A DNA stretch of 64,000 nt from Lampris incognitus (Eukaryota; Chordata; Actinopteri; Lampriformes; Lampridae). A program made the translations under genes and the position numbers. Numbering within the stretch: position 1 is the stretch's first letter; each line of letters opens with the position of its first letter. Below are positions 36,401 to 51,800 of this stretch, in pieces. The stretch spans positions 28,644,166 to 28,708,165 of the forward strand of contig NC_079222.1 in the NCBI RefSeq assembly GCF_029633865.1, in the 5' to 3' direction. The notes beneath the pieces are model-generated. The model ran no database searches. It had not been told where the DNA came from and saw nothing but the letters and a program-made list of their open reading frames with translations.

Positions 36401-39400
36401 AAAAAAAGTATGCAGGTTTTTTTTATGTCGGGGTCCACACATATATGACACAAGGTGTTATGTATGCACACATCGACAGTGCTGCATTTGATTTGGTGCT
36501 GTTCTATTGTGCTGGGATCGATTGGTGATGCCTGCGGGCTCTGGGTTGTTTGATCGGGTTTGACCCATTCTCTTGATAATTATCCAATCAGAATGAAATA
36601 AAAGTTGTTTCCAAGAAAATTAAGTCTCATGATTGACTATTATGGTGAGATGGCTGGGCAGGTGGTGACAGGTGAGCAAGCGGCAATCGATAGGCTAACG
36701 ATCAAGGTGGGTGGGCATAGCGAGCAGGTGGTTTACATTGCACAGATTCAAGATCAGTTTTTCTTAAACTAAGTCAAGGTTAAAACAGTTGAATTATTAT
36801 TATTATTATTTTTAACCTGACCCACTATCAGTTAGGTTTTATGAATGTGTGGGAAAAATTGTCAAGCAGCAGAAAATGGACGGCGTTAACCAAAAGCCCA
36901 GCGGGGCTGCCAAAAGAAAGTAAAGAATAGAAAAGGAAGTGAAAGAAGCGACCACAATAAAAAATGTTCCGCTAATAAGTTGGGGTTTTTTTCTTCTTCA
37001 AAAAACCTAAACAAAGTGAAGGAGAGGGCGTTCCGATGGAGGATGTTGGATTGCAGCAGCAGCCTCAGCTAGCTAGTGTAAACTACTAATAAGACACGTT
37101 AGCCCCCTAGCTAGCGGGTCTGACCCTTTAGCCGAGCGGTTAGTGATGTCGCCTTGTGGTGCAGTACACCTCGTATCGAATCCCGCACCGGGCAAGAAAA
37201 TAACCGATTACACTAGCTAGCAACGAATACGTTAGCCCGGAAGTCTTTAGCTGCAGCAGCGACACACTGCCTCTGTCAGGGTAGGGGTACAACAAGATAT
37301 GGAAAACGGCGAAAAAACGGGAGAAGAAACGGGACAACGATGGGGTTGATCAAACAATGGAGAGTAACCTTACTTCAAGCTCATCTGCAGTCTGAAACTG
37401 ATAATTAAAAAAAGGAACTCAGAACAACCATGGGTCAGAAAAGGCTCTCAGCGCTTTCTCTGATGGCCATCGAGTCTGAGCTTGTGAGCGAGAGAGCTGG
37501 ATTTGAGGACTTGATCACAGAGCTTGCAAAGAAAAAGTCAAGAAAGAAGAACTTCTAAAGGTAACAGTCATTCCATTATGTTGCCTGTGCACTGAGTAGC
37601 ATTATCTGTTGTGATTGTGTGTTGCTGTACATTTTGTGGATGAGTTTATTTGATATGCTGTTTTTGGAGTTCTGTGTGACGTTGCCAAGCCCACTTAGTG
37701 AGCCTTATTTTGAAACCTGCTTTCAGCTTTGCTCATTATCCAGTCACACTGGATAATGGATGGATGGAAGTAATAGCTGGTGTGCTGTCTGCTCGGGTGG
37801 TTTTCCATGAACACAAACATTGCCATAGTCTAGAGTCATGCACTGCCTTGGGATGGTTTAATCCATTGTTTCTTTGTCTTGTGATTTGTGAGTGAAATGG
37901 CACAGTACTTGGTCTATTGAACTGTATAGGCATGCTTGCTCAGCTGGACTGGTTATTCAGCCTTTGACCAATAAGTGTGTGATTATGGTCTGGTGGATTT
38001 GACATGCCAGGTTGACTGGAAGCTCAAAATAATTAAGGTGGGGTTTAATGGCTGAGGCGTGGTGTTTGTGTGTTGGGGGGGGGGGTGTGAGCTTCAGTGT
38101 CCAGGGGCCCCTAGGTACTAATCCAGCCTTGACTAGGTGACATCTTCAGTCTAAACTGACTGCAGGTATCCCCACCCCTTATAAAAAATATAGTTGCATA
38201 ACGACCAAAACCAACGACCAGTTTCAAATACAAATATGGGTTTGATAATTAATTAGAGCTTCAAATGCTATGTGTACTATTCACAGAGGACTAGGGAATG
38301 TTGCAATCACAGCATTGTAAAATGGCGACAGATGTATAACGACTGAAACCAACGACCAGTTTCATATGCAAATATGGGTGTGACCATTCCCAAATCCTCT
38401 GTGAATAGTGCACATGGCCTCTGAAACTCTAGTTAATGGTCACACCCATATTTGTACATGAAACTGGTCGTTGGTTTCGGTCATTATGCCACTGTAATGT
38501 ACTGTATTGCTTATAAGGGGTGGGGATACCTGCAGTCAGTTTAGACTGAAGATGTCACTTAGTTGAGTGATGACATGTATTGGTCAGTAAACGTTATATC
38601 CAGATGAACTGATTCAACCTGCTATGGTTTTCTTACCTGGATTATTGAGCATGCATCAAGACATCAGGGAATATCGTTACCATGAAAGGGTCAGCAAGGG
38701 CACTCTGACTGGTCTGTGGCTATGCAGCCCCATATGCAGCAAGCTGAGATGCACTGTGTGTTGTGATACCTGTCGATCATAGCCAGCATTAATTTTTGCA
38801 ATTTGAGCTACACTAGCTCTTCTGTCGATCAGACCAGAGGGGCTAGCCTTCACTCTCCATGTGCATCAATGAGCCTTTGGTGCCCATGACCCTTTCTCCG
38901 GTTCAACGGTTGTCCTTCCTTGGATTATTTTTGGTAGGTACTGACCACTCCATACCAGGAATACCCCACAAGACCTGCCATTTTGGAGAGGTTCTGACCC
39001 AGTCGTCTAGCCATCACAATTTGGCCTTTGTTAAAGTTGCTCAGGTCGCTTGCCCAGTTTTCCTGCGTCTAACACATCAACTTCAAGAACTGACTGTTCA
39101 CTTGCTGTCTAATATATCCCACCCCTTGACACATACTTTGTGACAAGATAATCAATGTTATCCACTTACCTAACATTAAAACCAGTGGTTTTCATGTTTT
39201 GGCTGATCGGTGTAGTGTGACATGCTTGCTCACTTAGGTTTTTCTGGGCAGTTATTTCAGGTTCGATACATACTGAAAATACTGAACAAACCTGTCATGC
39301 CAATGCATATAACCAAACAAGGGAAGGAGATAAACGACGGTTATATTCCCCATGATTTGTTCAGGTGCCACTGTAATGAGATAATCAATGTTATTATATC

Positions 39401-42400
39401 AGTGGTTTTAATGTTTTGGCTGGTCATATATATATATAACTTTTTTGTCTCTTCCTCAGTATGAATATAATTAGTTTAAATGCATTACTTTTTTATTTTT
39501 AAGAATTTTCATTTTGTTTCTCAACTTTCAGATTATTTTTCTAGTTCTCTGAGTACGTTTTTTTTTTCAGAAATGCCCTTTCTCTAATGCTACTAGAATG
39601 GATTTTTAGATACTTGAATAATGATATATAATATTCATAAATGCATTGTTAGTATATGTTTGTCTGAACGTTCTTACATGTTAATGTTAAGAACTCCGTC
39701 CCTTGTTTGTTTTCAACTTGCTTTTTTTGGGTCTTATTTTCATGTCATTGATATTTAAATTCTTTAAAACCTGTTATCATTTAAATTCATTAAAACTATC
39801 TATCTAATAGTTGCCTTTTTGGGAGATATTGCCTTGGATGAAGAAGACGTCCTTGTGTTTGAAGCTGCCCGCAGCGGAGAAACTACACAGCACGCCACAC
39901 CGACTCTCAACCGAATGGACGCAGGTTGGATTTAAAAAAGTTGGATTTAAAAAGTTCCTGAATTAAGTTTGATTCACATCATAAATACAAAAATGCTGCT
40001 GAATGGTAAGTGTCTTAAGAGTGGTTTCTGCTAACTGTTCACTGTATTTGCTACAGTGAACAGTTCCACCTCTAAAGACAACAGCAGGATTAAGGGGACT
40101 GCAGGTAGACAGGGTCTGCTTCGTAGGAGGAGGGCCGCCACCTCCAGACCTGAGCGTGTATGGCCGGATGGTGTCATTCCATATATGATCAGCGGCAATT
40201 TCAGTGGTGAGTTTTGAGCAAGGAGGAGGAAATTCCTTCACCAGCAGCAGCAGGTACTACATGTTGTCATGTGATCCTTTAAGAGAGATGTATGTTACAT
40301 CATAGCTAATGTGCTTTTATTAATCAAAAAGAAAATGCAGGGCATCCGGGTAGTGTAGCGGTCTATTCCGTTGCCTACCAACATGAGGATCGCCAGTTCG
40401 AATCCCCATGTTACCTCCGGCTTGGTCGTGCCTCCCTACAGACACAATTGGCCGTGTCTGGGGATGAGAAGCCAGATGTGGGTATGTGTCCTGGTTGCTG
40501 CACTAGCGCCTCCTCTGGCCAGTCAGGGCGCCTGTTGGGGGGGTGGAACTGGGGAGAATTGCGTGAGCCTCCCATGCACTACTTCCCGTTGGTGCAACTC
40601 CTCACTGTCAGGTGAAAAGAAGCGGTTGGCGACTCCACATGTAGTATCAGAGGAGTCATATGCTAGTCTGCAGCCCTCCCTGGATTGGCAGAGGGGGTAG
40701 AACAGCAACCGGGATGGCTCGGAAGAGTGGGGTAATTGGATGGGGAGAAAAACGGGGGGAAAAAAAGCAATGTCATGCTCTGTGCACAGTTCTTCGTTGT
40801 ATTCAGAGAAACAGGTGTAGTTGTTCTTATTTTTTCATCAAAGATAATTTTTTTCTCTTTCAGGCAGTCAGCGAGCCATCTTCCGCCAGGCAATGCGTCA
40901 CTGGGAAAAGCACACTTGTGTAACATTCATTGAGAGGACTACTGAAGAAAGCTACATAATTTTCACCTACCGACCTTGTGGGTAAGTTCAGTGCTCTCAA
41001 TGATTTCATGCAAGAAAATGAGTCATTTTGAAGTTTCAGTTAGATATATGTTAATTTAAGGGCAGATGTCCATTAGTTCATTTAGAAAAAGTGTAGCAGA
41101 TCAACAAAAATGCACGCAGACATGTAAGGAGCCAGTATGCCAACATTTCAAGGCCTTCGGTTCTTCTCAGCAAATTTTCTTTTTGTGGTGGGAGTTGACA
41201 AGAGTGTCATTGCTTTTGATAGAATTTAGAAAATAATTTAATAATCCCCTAAAATAATTATTCTTGAAAGCTTTTTTTTTTTTTACATGTAATTACATCA
41301 ATAGTAACAGGACAGCAGAGGAAGAAACAACTGAAAAATGTAGTCATTTATTAACCTCAATTTTGTATGTTTTAAAAGTCTTTGTGGTCTTTTGAAAGTC
41401 TCTATGGGGGCATCCGGGTAGTGTAGCGGTCTATTCCATTGCCTACCAACACGGGGATCGCCACTTCGAATCCCCATGTTACCCCCGGCTTGGTCGGGCG
41501 TCCCTACAGACGCAATTGGCTGTGTCTGCGGATAGGAAGCTGGATGTGGGTATGTGTCCTGGTTGCTGCACTAGCGGCTCCTTTGGTCAGTCAGGGCGCC
41601 TATTCGGGGGGGAGGGGGAACTGGGGGGAATAGCGTGAGCCTCCCACTTGCTATGTCCCCCTGGTGAAACTCTTCACTGTCAGGTGAAAAGAAGTGGCTG
41701 GAGACTCCACATGTATCGGAGGGGGCATGTGGTAGTCTGCAGCCCTCCCTGCATTGGCAGAGGGGGTGGAGCAGTGACTGGGATGGCTTGGAAGAGTGGG
41801 GTAATTGACCAAGTGTAATTGGGGAAGAAAAGGGGGGGGAAATCCCTAAAAAAGTCTTTGTGTGATTAGCAAATTAGCAAGATTCACCCTCTCTTCCTTT
41901 AGGACCCAGTGAGATCAAATTGCCTCATCTTTTTTTACTGTTGACCCACATTTGCCACGTGCAATACAGTCATTTATTTTCAAAATTAATTGTTTTGATC
42001 CACCTTGCTATAAAACTATTTATCACAGCCACAGTTTTCAATTTCATATACATAAAAAAGGAACAAGGGAGCATCATTTTTGGTTGCACAACCTCAAGGT
42101 TTGTACCTGATTCTGTGACGTAGTATTACACTCCACAGGTGTTGCTCTTACGTGGGGAGGAGAGGTGGAGGACCTCAGGCTATCTCCATAGGAAAAAACT
42201 GTGATAAGTTTGGTATAGTCGTACATGAACTTGGCCATGTGATTGGTTTCTGGCATGAACACACCCGTCCAGACCGTGATGAACATGTGAGCATCATCAG
42301 AGACAACATCCAACCAGGTAACGTTTCTGCATTTCTGTACTGTGGCGTCAACTAGGTATACAAAACATGAGTGTGCAAGGATAAACATATGTGTACTTCC

Positions 42401-45400
42401 AAAAAGGCAACTGTGGCTGATCACAGTCATATTTACACTTTTACTTTTACATTTACAACTTTATATTTACCTGCAGGTCATAAGCCTTACTTCATAAAAC
42501 ACGTAAATCAGCATTTACTAGCATAAGCAAACTTCATTTAAATTGAACTTACCATTGAATGAGATACACACTGAACTTTCTGATGTTTTTAACATCCAGT
42601 TTGCTTCCTGACTTTATGTATATCAATAGGACAAGAATACAACTTCTTGAAGATGGAGCCAGGTGAAGTTGATTCCCTTGGAGAGGTGTACGACTTTGAC
42701 AGCATCATGCATTATGCAAGGAACACATTTTCCAGGTTAGTGTGAAATGTTTGCTTGTACTTAACAGTTGTTTTGCTTTCAGTAGGCTTCCTAATTCCGG
42801 CTTCTTTTTTAGGGCAGTACGCTTTTTAGCTTTTTTATTTTCCAGGGAAGGGTTTTACTTGGCAAACATGGTTTCTGCTCCACCATAGTTCACATAGTGT
42901 TACACATTCAAAATGGTGGGACACGTGGCAAGAGCTCTGCTACTGATCTCTAAGCAGCACCACTTGGGCTTTTAGTAGTTAAATATTTTGCTCTAGGGTG
43001 CCCCATTAGTGCTGTAGGGGAGAGCATTGCTCATTTACTTCCCCTAAATAATTAATTAATGTCAGTCCGTATATTTGCACTGGCAACATTCAGCTCATAG
43101 CCCCGCTTCTTTTTTTTTGGTTTGGATTTTTCCCCCTTTTTCTCCCCAATTGTACTTGGACAATTACCCCACTCTTCCGAGCCATCCCGGTCACTGCTCC
43201 ACCCCCTCTGTCGATCCGGGGAGTGCTGCAGACTACCACACACCTCCTCCAGTACATGTGGAGTCGGATGTAGCGCATGGGAGGATCACACTATTCCCGT
43301 CAGTTCCCCCTCCCCCCCGAACAAGCGCCCCGACCGACCAGAGGAGGCGCTAGTGCAGTGGCCAGGACACATACCCACATCTGGCTTCCCACCCGCAGAC
43401 ATGGCCAATTGTGGCTGTAGGGACGCCCGACCAAGCCGGAGGTAACATGAGGATTCGCACTGGCAGTCCCCGTATTGGTAGGCAACGTAATAGACCGCTA
43501 CGCTACCTGGACACCTATAACCATTAATTCACTGTGACCGTTTTGATGATTAGGTAACCCTATAGTTTATAGGCCATTAATTAGGTAGTAACTGTGAAGA
43601 AGTTGCTATGAAATTATGTAGTAATGTGAAGAAATTGGTAAGAAATAACAAAGTAAAATCAGTATAATGATAAGTTGTAGTGGTAGAATTACCAGGAAGT
43701 ATTGTGTAATTATAGAGTAAAATCAAAGCAAAATAAAGAAGTTTGGTTGGTAATTATATAGGAATTAATCGTTATAGTGAGTGGTATAGCCCACATACAG
43801 AGTAAGAGAGGTGGGTTGTTTCTTCATATTGCTATGTCATATCTTAGCAGTTTCTTCACAATTAATGTGTAATTAATGCCCTGTAAATTATAGGGTTACT
43901 GATGATTACATAGTATATCCCCAAAGTTTGAAACATTGATTCATCATATTGTTTTGTGTGCTACTCACTGTGCTTTAATAGTGTTTACAATCTTATCTCA
44001 ATTTAAAAGCTTAAGAAATGACTGGATGTGCTGTTTGAAGGCCTCTGATGTTAAATAATATTATCCTTGTTATTGTTATTTTCATGCTGCGTTAATACCA
44101 TTACCTCTGGTGGGCTGGTCTTGAACAGCACTGTACTATCCTCTACACGAGGCCCGTGGGAATCCTCAGGGGATTCAGTCTTGATTGTAATATGAATGGT
44201 TTCACAGTAGCCTTCTTTTCATTTCTGTCTCGTGCATGTTGTTACGCTGTTGCTTTTTCCGTGTTTTGCTTTTTTACCTCCATCACCACTTTGCCGGTCT
44301 GGGTCATGGACGGAAGCCAAGCTAAATAAAAGCCTGCCAGTTTGGCCTTTGTTAAACAATTTGGGCTAGAGTGGCCTTGTTCTCTGGCATTCAAGAGTGG
44401 GCTCCACTGAGCCGGCTGGCATAGTGTAAAGCCCTCATTCAGACCGCTCTGTTTGCACATGCTTATCATTCATGGGTGCATCACCATGGGAACTGTCCAA
44501 AAATGAGCCCCCAACTCAGAGAGAAAATCAAAAATCGCTAAATCAATTGAGTGTTTTATACAGCAGTACAGTGATAAATACTGGTGCATAATGAGATATC
44601 ATAGTCTAGACAGTCTTTTATGTGTTAAATTTAGATAAACATTTTTCAGGTAAATATATTGTCCACATCAGGTGCTATTAGGTGATGCTTTCACCTTTTA
44701 TAAGCAATTATTTCTATATTACAATATTTCTAAGATGGCATTAAACCTGGCTGGGTTCATTAAGCTAAATTTATGGTTTGTATTAAACAGAGGCATTTTC
44801 CTGGATACAATCTTACCTCGGTATGATGTCAATGGAGTCAGGCCACCCATTGGACAGAGGACCAGGCTTAGCAAAGGGGACATTGTGCAAGCCCGCAGAC
44901 TCTACAAATGTGCAAGTAAGAGCATTTGATTAAATAATATACTTTTATTTAATAATTCCAAAACAAATTTTTGCTGAGTGAGTCCTCTGTTTTTTAAAGA
45001 AATTTAGGTATTGAAAATCACAGCTAAATATGCCGTAAACAGAGTCATAATTTTACACGTATGTCATCTTTGCCATCTTAAAGTGATGATCTGAAAATTT
45101 ATTGAATAAACAAATATCTGTTTAGTTACTCCAGTTTCCTCCCACCATCAAAAGACATGACGGTTAGTGTTAATATTAGTGTTAGTGTTAGTTTTATGTT
45201 TAATACCCCTGTCTGTTCCCCTTACCAAGGCAATGGAAAGAAGAACTGGAGTTGGTCCCCGGGTGCTGCAGCTGCCCACTGCTCCTATACAATAAGATGG
45301 GTTAAATGCAGAGAACTAATTTCATTGTAAGAATACAATTTGTCGTAAGGTATGTTGCGGCAATTATTTAATTCCACTCTGACATTAAATGAGGAGTGAG

Positions 45401-45835
45401 ACAAAAAATCTCTTACAGTATTGTCACACTTTAATATGTTCATGAACAGACGCACAAGCCTAGATGCTTGAATGTGCACCGATCAGTACAGTCTCTCTTG
45501 TAGGGCAGTTGTCTGTTCTTCTCCTTACCTCATGTCTTCCAGCTCACATCCCACCAAGGCCATTCCTCCAATTACTGTGTACAGACTTTGCTACACTCTG
45601 TGAGTTTCCAACACCCCCCTGCGATCGACCAACAGTTAACTATAGGCCTTTATTTGTTCACATGGAGAATACACCTTATAAGACTACCTTTGTTCTGTTA
45701 CATATGAACTTTAAGCATCTAGCTAAGCAATATAGACTAAAGTTAAACACGGTATAGGTCATACATGGTCACAGAGTAAAAGTAAACAAACTTCATATGA
45801 ATTGCTTTCACAGGTGCAATGACAAAATAAAGTGG

Positions 45836-45871
<36 letters not shown>

Positions 45872-48800
45872 TTTGTATCATTGACTATGGTCACACAGTC
45901 ATGATTTTTCTCACTCACAGTTCATCAAAGTCTTTGCTTCTGAAACCATTTGAATGTTAAAAAATAGTGTTGGTACAACACTTACTGCAAAAAAATTAAA
46001 GCATCACATATTAATTGTGATAAGAACTAATGCACCAACACCTGGATTCATCAAACACCTACACATGCATCCTGTTCATAGACTTTAGTTCTGCCTTCAA
46101 CTCCATCAACCTACTCAAACTCTTTACCATACTCTTGGATATGAATATTGACCCAGCCACATGCCACTGGATTTGAAGCTTCATGTGGAATGGGCCAAAG
46201 AGGGTGAAGATTAATAACTTAACCTCACATCCTCTTACCCTCAGTACAGGTGCTCCTCAGGGCTGTGTTCTCTCCCCCTGGCTCTTCTCACTTTATACCA
46301 CCCACTTTACATCCACGGACAGGTCTGTGAAAATAATAAAATACGCAGACAACACAACCATCATAGGCCTCATCTCCAACAATGCTGAAACCCAGTACCG
46401 CTCTGAAGAAGACCAAGCTGTCAATCAGTGTGCAAATAACAACCTTTTGCTTAATACTGCCAAAACCCAAGAACTCATTATTGACTTCTGATGAATGCCA
46501 AATCCCAAATTACCCATACAAATGAACGGAGACCCCATCACCAACACTGACTGTTTAATTTTTTTGGAGCACACACCAGCAATAACCTGAAGTGGAAAAT
46601 TAACAGTGAACACATGATTGCAAAAGCTCAACAACGACTTTACTTTCTTATGCAGCTTAAAAAATACTGGATCAAACATCAACTTCCTGTTCTGTTTTAC
46701 TCAGCCATTATTGAGTCCATCATAACATCTATTGCAGTATGGTATGGCGGCACGGACAGTCATACATGGAAGGAACTGCAGCGGATTGTCCACAAGGCAT
46801 CCAAAATTTTTGGCAACCCACTCCCCTCAGTTGAATCTCTACATACTCACCGAACTGTAAAGTGAGCAAAGAAGATCATCTCCGACCCCTCACATCCTGC
46901 TCATCACCTATTCCAGCTCCTTCTCTCAGGGAGGCGCTACAGGTCACTGTCCTCTAAGACTAAACGCTTCACAAACAGTTTTTTCCCCTAGCTATCAGGA
47001 CTCCAAATTCCTTCCTATAGTCCCCTCCTCACACACCACTGGCATCATCTCATCATCAGCTGCTTCTCCGGGGTCAGGTCACGGTGGCAGCAAGCTAAGT
47101 AGGGCCGTCCCTATCCCCAGCAATGCCCTCCATCTCCTCCTGAGGTATCCCAAGGCATTCCCAGGACAGATTGGACATGTAGACCCTCCAGCGAGTTCTG
47201 GGTCTACCCCGGGGTCTTGTCCGAGGTCGATGTGCCCAGAAAACCTCCAAAGGAAGGCACCCAGGCGGCATCCTAATCAGATGCCCGAACCACCTCAACT
47301 GGCTCCTTTTGACATGAAGGAGCATCAGCTGTACTCCGAGCTCCCTCTGGATGTCCGAGCTCCTCACCCTATCTCTAAGGTTGAGCCCAGACACCCTATG
47401 GAGGAAACTCATTTCAGCCACTTGTATCCGCAGTCTGACCCTTTCGGTCACTACCCAAAGCTTATGACCATAGGTGAGGGTTGGAATGAAGATTGACTGG
47501 TAAATTGAGAGCTTTGCTTCTGGCTCAGCTCTCTCTTCACCACAACAATCCAGTACAACGTCCGCATCACTGCTGATGCTGCACCAATCCGTGTGTCAGT
47601 CTCCCACTCCATCCTTACTCGTGAACAAGACCCCGAGATACTTGAACTCCTTCACTTGAGGCAACAACTCATGCCCAACTCGGAGGAAGCAATCCACCAT
47701 TTTCTGGTAGAGAACCATGGCTTCAGACTTGGAGGTGCTGATTCTCATCCCAGCCATTTCACACTCAGCTGCAAACCGCCCCAGTGCATGCCGGAATTCG
47801 TGCTCTGATGAAGCCAACAAAACCACATCATCTGCGAAGAGCAGAGAGCAATGCCGAGGTTCCCAAAACAAACACACTCTTCACCTTGGCTGCGCCTTGA
47901 GATCCTGTCCATGAATATCACAAACAGAATCGGAAACAAGGGACAACATTGGCAGAGTCCGACACCCACCGAAAACATGTTTGACTTTGTGCTGAGAATG
48001 CAGCCACAGCTCTTATTTTGGTTATACAAGGACCGGATGGCTTGTAGCAACTGCCCCGGTACCCCATACTCCTGCAGTACCACCCACAGAGCGCTCCGGG
48101 GTACATGGTCATAAGCCTTCTCCAAATCCACAAAACACATGTAGACTGGCTGGTCAAACTCCCATGCCTCCCTCAGCACTTCCACAAGGGTAAAGATTTG
48201 GGCCATTGTTCCATGGCCAGCACGGAATCTGCATTGTTCCTCCTGGATCCGAGGTTCGACAATCGGTCGGAGCCTCTTTTCCAGCACCCTAGAGTAGACT
48301 TTCCCAGGGAGGCTGAGCAATGTGATGCTCCAATAATTAGAACACACCCTCCGGCATGCACACTCTCATTCACCTAATTGTTGTGCAATGTATGTTTTTT
48401 TTTGCTATTGTGTAGCTGTATTGTTCATGATAATATACAGGGTGTCTGCTGTTGTCCATGGATGTATTGTACTGTGGAGGTTACCGTGTACCGAAAATAA
48501 ATTCCACCAGCCTTGTTGATGTGGCTAATAAAACAATCTATCTATGCATTTTAATTCAGTCAGGAGTGGTTAATCCAACAGAGAAGATAAGTGGAACATC
48601 CTGTCTCATGGACCAACTGGAGAGAAGCTCTGTTTGGTCCAACAAAGATGGTCTGTCAACACAAGATGATAATGGACATTTCCTTATTTAGCAAGCAGTG
48701 CCCACTAGAGAGAATAGGGTAGAATTTCCTCTCTGGTGGACCAACCAGAGAGACATATCAAAGACGGTCAGCAACTGAAAGATGACCATTTAATGGATAG

Positions 48801-51800
48801 TGGACTTCAATGCTGTTACAGAGAAAATCTGTATCATAGGAGCAAAGATTTTCCTTGCAAGTGACAACAGCCTAAGGTTACAGCAAGACATGGTCATGGT
48901 CAGTTGCGTAAGTGCCAATCTGTTCAAGACCTGACACTGGATGATGCTCCAATAGTTTCAAACATTTTATGGCGTACTTGTGCAGGGTTACAGGTGTTAA
49001 AGGTGTTACAAAACTCTTCTGCTGTATGACTAATAGCAAAGCAGGGACAACATGCTGGCATATCGGTATGGATGTTAAAAGCAAACAAATACAGCTACAA
49101 TTTTTACTTGTGTTTCATTGTGCAATCTGATATGAAGTGAATGTAAAGAGTTCACTTGTTTTAAGTCTGTCACAAATTTAGCGCTAATACCACCACCTTG
49201 TCAAGCAAGATTTTTCTCAATGCGTATTCAGCCAAATAAGAGAAGCTACAGCTGCTCGCCCTGTTCTTCATCATTGCGGGATGGAAAATTGACTGCATTT
49301 ATATAGCACTTTTCCAGCTGCTACAGCCAATCAAAGCACTTTTACAATTAAGCCTCACATTTACCCATTCATACAAACACTCATACATCGATGGGATGTC
49401 AGCCATGCGAGGCAACAACCAGCTCATTGGGAGCAATTAGGGGTTATGTGTCTTGCTCAGTGACACCTGGGCAATTTAGCCAGAAGGAGCTGAGGATCAA
49501 ACCAGCAACCCTTCAGTTGCCAGACATCCTGCTCTACCTTCTTTGCTACTGTCACCCCAATATCAAGGGCGGCCTGGGATATCAGTATAGTGATGGTGTC
49601 CCAGTATAGTTAACTGACTGGACCTTACTCATGTTATGATGTGTTGCACAACAGGATGTGGGGAAAGTTTACAAGACAGCAGTGGAAACTTCAGCTCTCC
49701 TGGTTTTCCCAGTGGCTATGCAGCCTATTCTCACTGTGTCTGGAAAATTTCTGTCACACCTGGAGAAAAGGTGGGTGAATAACAAATAAGCATCAGGCAA
49801 GAAGTGTTATTAACACAAATGCTATGTTAGAGCTATAGTCCTGACAATTATATTTCCTTTGTAACACCTACATTGCCTTGAAAAAAAAGTATTTACCCCT
49901 GTCCTGATTTCCTCTATATTTGCACATTTGTCACAGTTAATTGTTTCAGATCTTCATACAAAATGTAAAATAAGATGAATCCGAGTAAACACAAAAATCA
50001 GTTTTGACATTATAATTTTACTTATTTAAGGAAAAAGGTTGCTAACACCTACTGACCGTGTGAAAAAGTAATTACCCCCTTAGTTACTCAATCAACAAAT
50101 TAAACAAATTCTAATTGATTATTATATTCAATTAGAGCAGACACACCCAGGTGTGATTACTGCCAGCCCTGCTGAATCTAAACAGACTTGTATAGACTTT
50201 ACCATCATTGTGAAGTAGGCTATAAGGTCTCAACAAGCAGCACACTATGTTGCGATCCAAAGAAACTCTGGAAGAGATGAGAAAAAAGGTTGTTGCAATG
50301 TATCAGTCTGGAAAGGGTTCCAAAGGCATTTCTAAGGCTCTGGGACTCCAGCAAACCACAGTGAGAGCCATTTTCTCCAAATGGACAAAACTTGGTACTG
50401 TGGTGAATCTTGCCAGGAGTGGCCGGCCTACAAAAATTCCTCTAAGGGCGCAGTGACAACTCATCTAGGGAGTCACAAAAACCCCCAGGACCACATCTAA
50501 AGAACTGCAGGACTTTTTAGCCTTAGCTAAGCTTGCCGTTCATGATTCGACAATAAGAAAGAGACTGGGCAAAAATGGAATTCATGGGAGAGTTGCACAA
50601 ACAACTACTAACAAAGAGAAACATTAGTGCTCATGTCACATTTAAAAAAAACAAAAAAGCACATTGACGACCCCCAAGCCTTTTGGAATAATGTTCTGTG
50701 GACAAACAAGTCAGAAGTGAAACTTTTTTGAAGACATGGGTCCCATTATGTCAGGCATAAAGCAAACACAGCATTTCACAATAAGAACATCATACCAACA
50801 GTCAAACATGGTGGCAGTAGTGTGATGGTGTGAGGATACTTTGTTGCGTTAGGACCTGGAAAACCTGCCATCATTGAAGGAACCATGAATTCTGCTCTAT
50901 TCCAGAAAATTTGGAGGGAGAATGTCTGGTCATCTGTCCCTGAGCTGAAGCTGAAGTGTAATTGGGTTATGCAGCAGGACAATGATCTAAAACACAAGAG
51001 TAAGTCCACCTCAGAATGGCTCAAAAGAAACAAAATTAAGGTTTTGGAGTGGCTAGTCAAAGTGAACCCCAACAAGATGCTGTGGCAGGACTTCAAATGA
51101 ACAGTTCATGTTCGAAAACTCTCCAATGTTGCTGAATTGCAGCAATTCTGCAATGAAGAGTGGGTCAATTTTGGGCGGTACAGTGGTCCAGTGGTTAGCA
51201 TTGTTGCCTCACAGCAAGAAGGTCCTGGGTTCGAACCCTGGGGTTGTCCAACCTAGGGGGGGTCATCCCATCCCAGGTCGTCCTCTGTGTGGAGTTTGCA
51301 TTTTCTCCCTATGTCTGCTGTGGGTTTTCTCCGGGTGCTCCAGTTTCCCCCACCATCAAAAAGACATGCATCCATCCATCCATTAGCCAAACCACTTATC
51401 CTCCTCTCAGGATTGTGGGGATGCTGGAGCCTATCCCAGCAGTCATTGGGCGGCAGGCGGGGAGACCTCCTGGACTCCCCGCCTGCCAGTCCAGTAAAAA
51501 GACATGCATGCTAGGGTTAATACTCCTGTCTGTGCCCCTGACCGAGGCATGGCAAGACGAACTGTAGTTGGTCCCCAGGCTCTGCACAGTGGCTGCTCAC
51601 TGCTCCTAGCTACACAACTAGGATGGTTAAATGCAGAGCAAAATTTCCCCACAGGGATTAATAAAGTATATCAAAATAAAATAAAAAATCAAAATCAAAA
51701 CTCCACCACAGCAATGTGAAAGACTGTTCTCCAATTATAGAAAGCGTTTGGTTGCAATAGTTGCTGCTAAAGGTGGCACGACCAGTTATTAAGTTATTTT

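Noticed and set aside
37105-37195. Possible tRNA gene.
   Set aside because: A-box and B-box-like words are present, but it does not form a convincing cloverleaf and lies within transposon-derived DNA. A SINE head is more likely.
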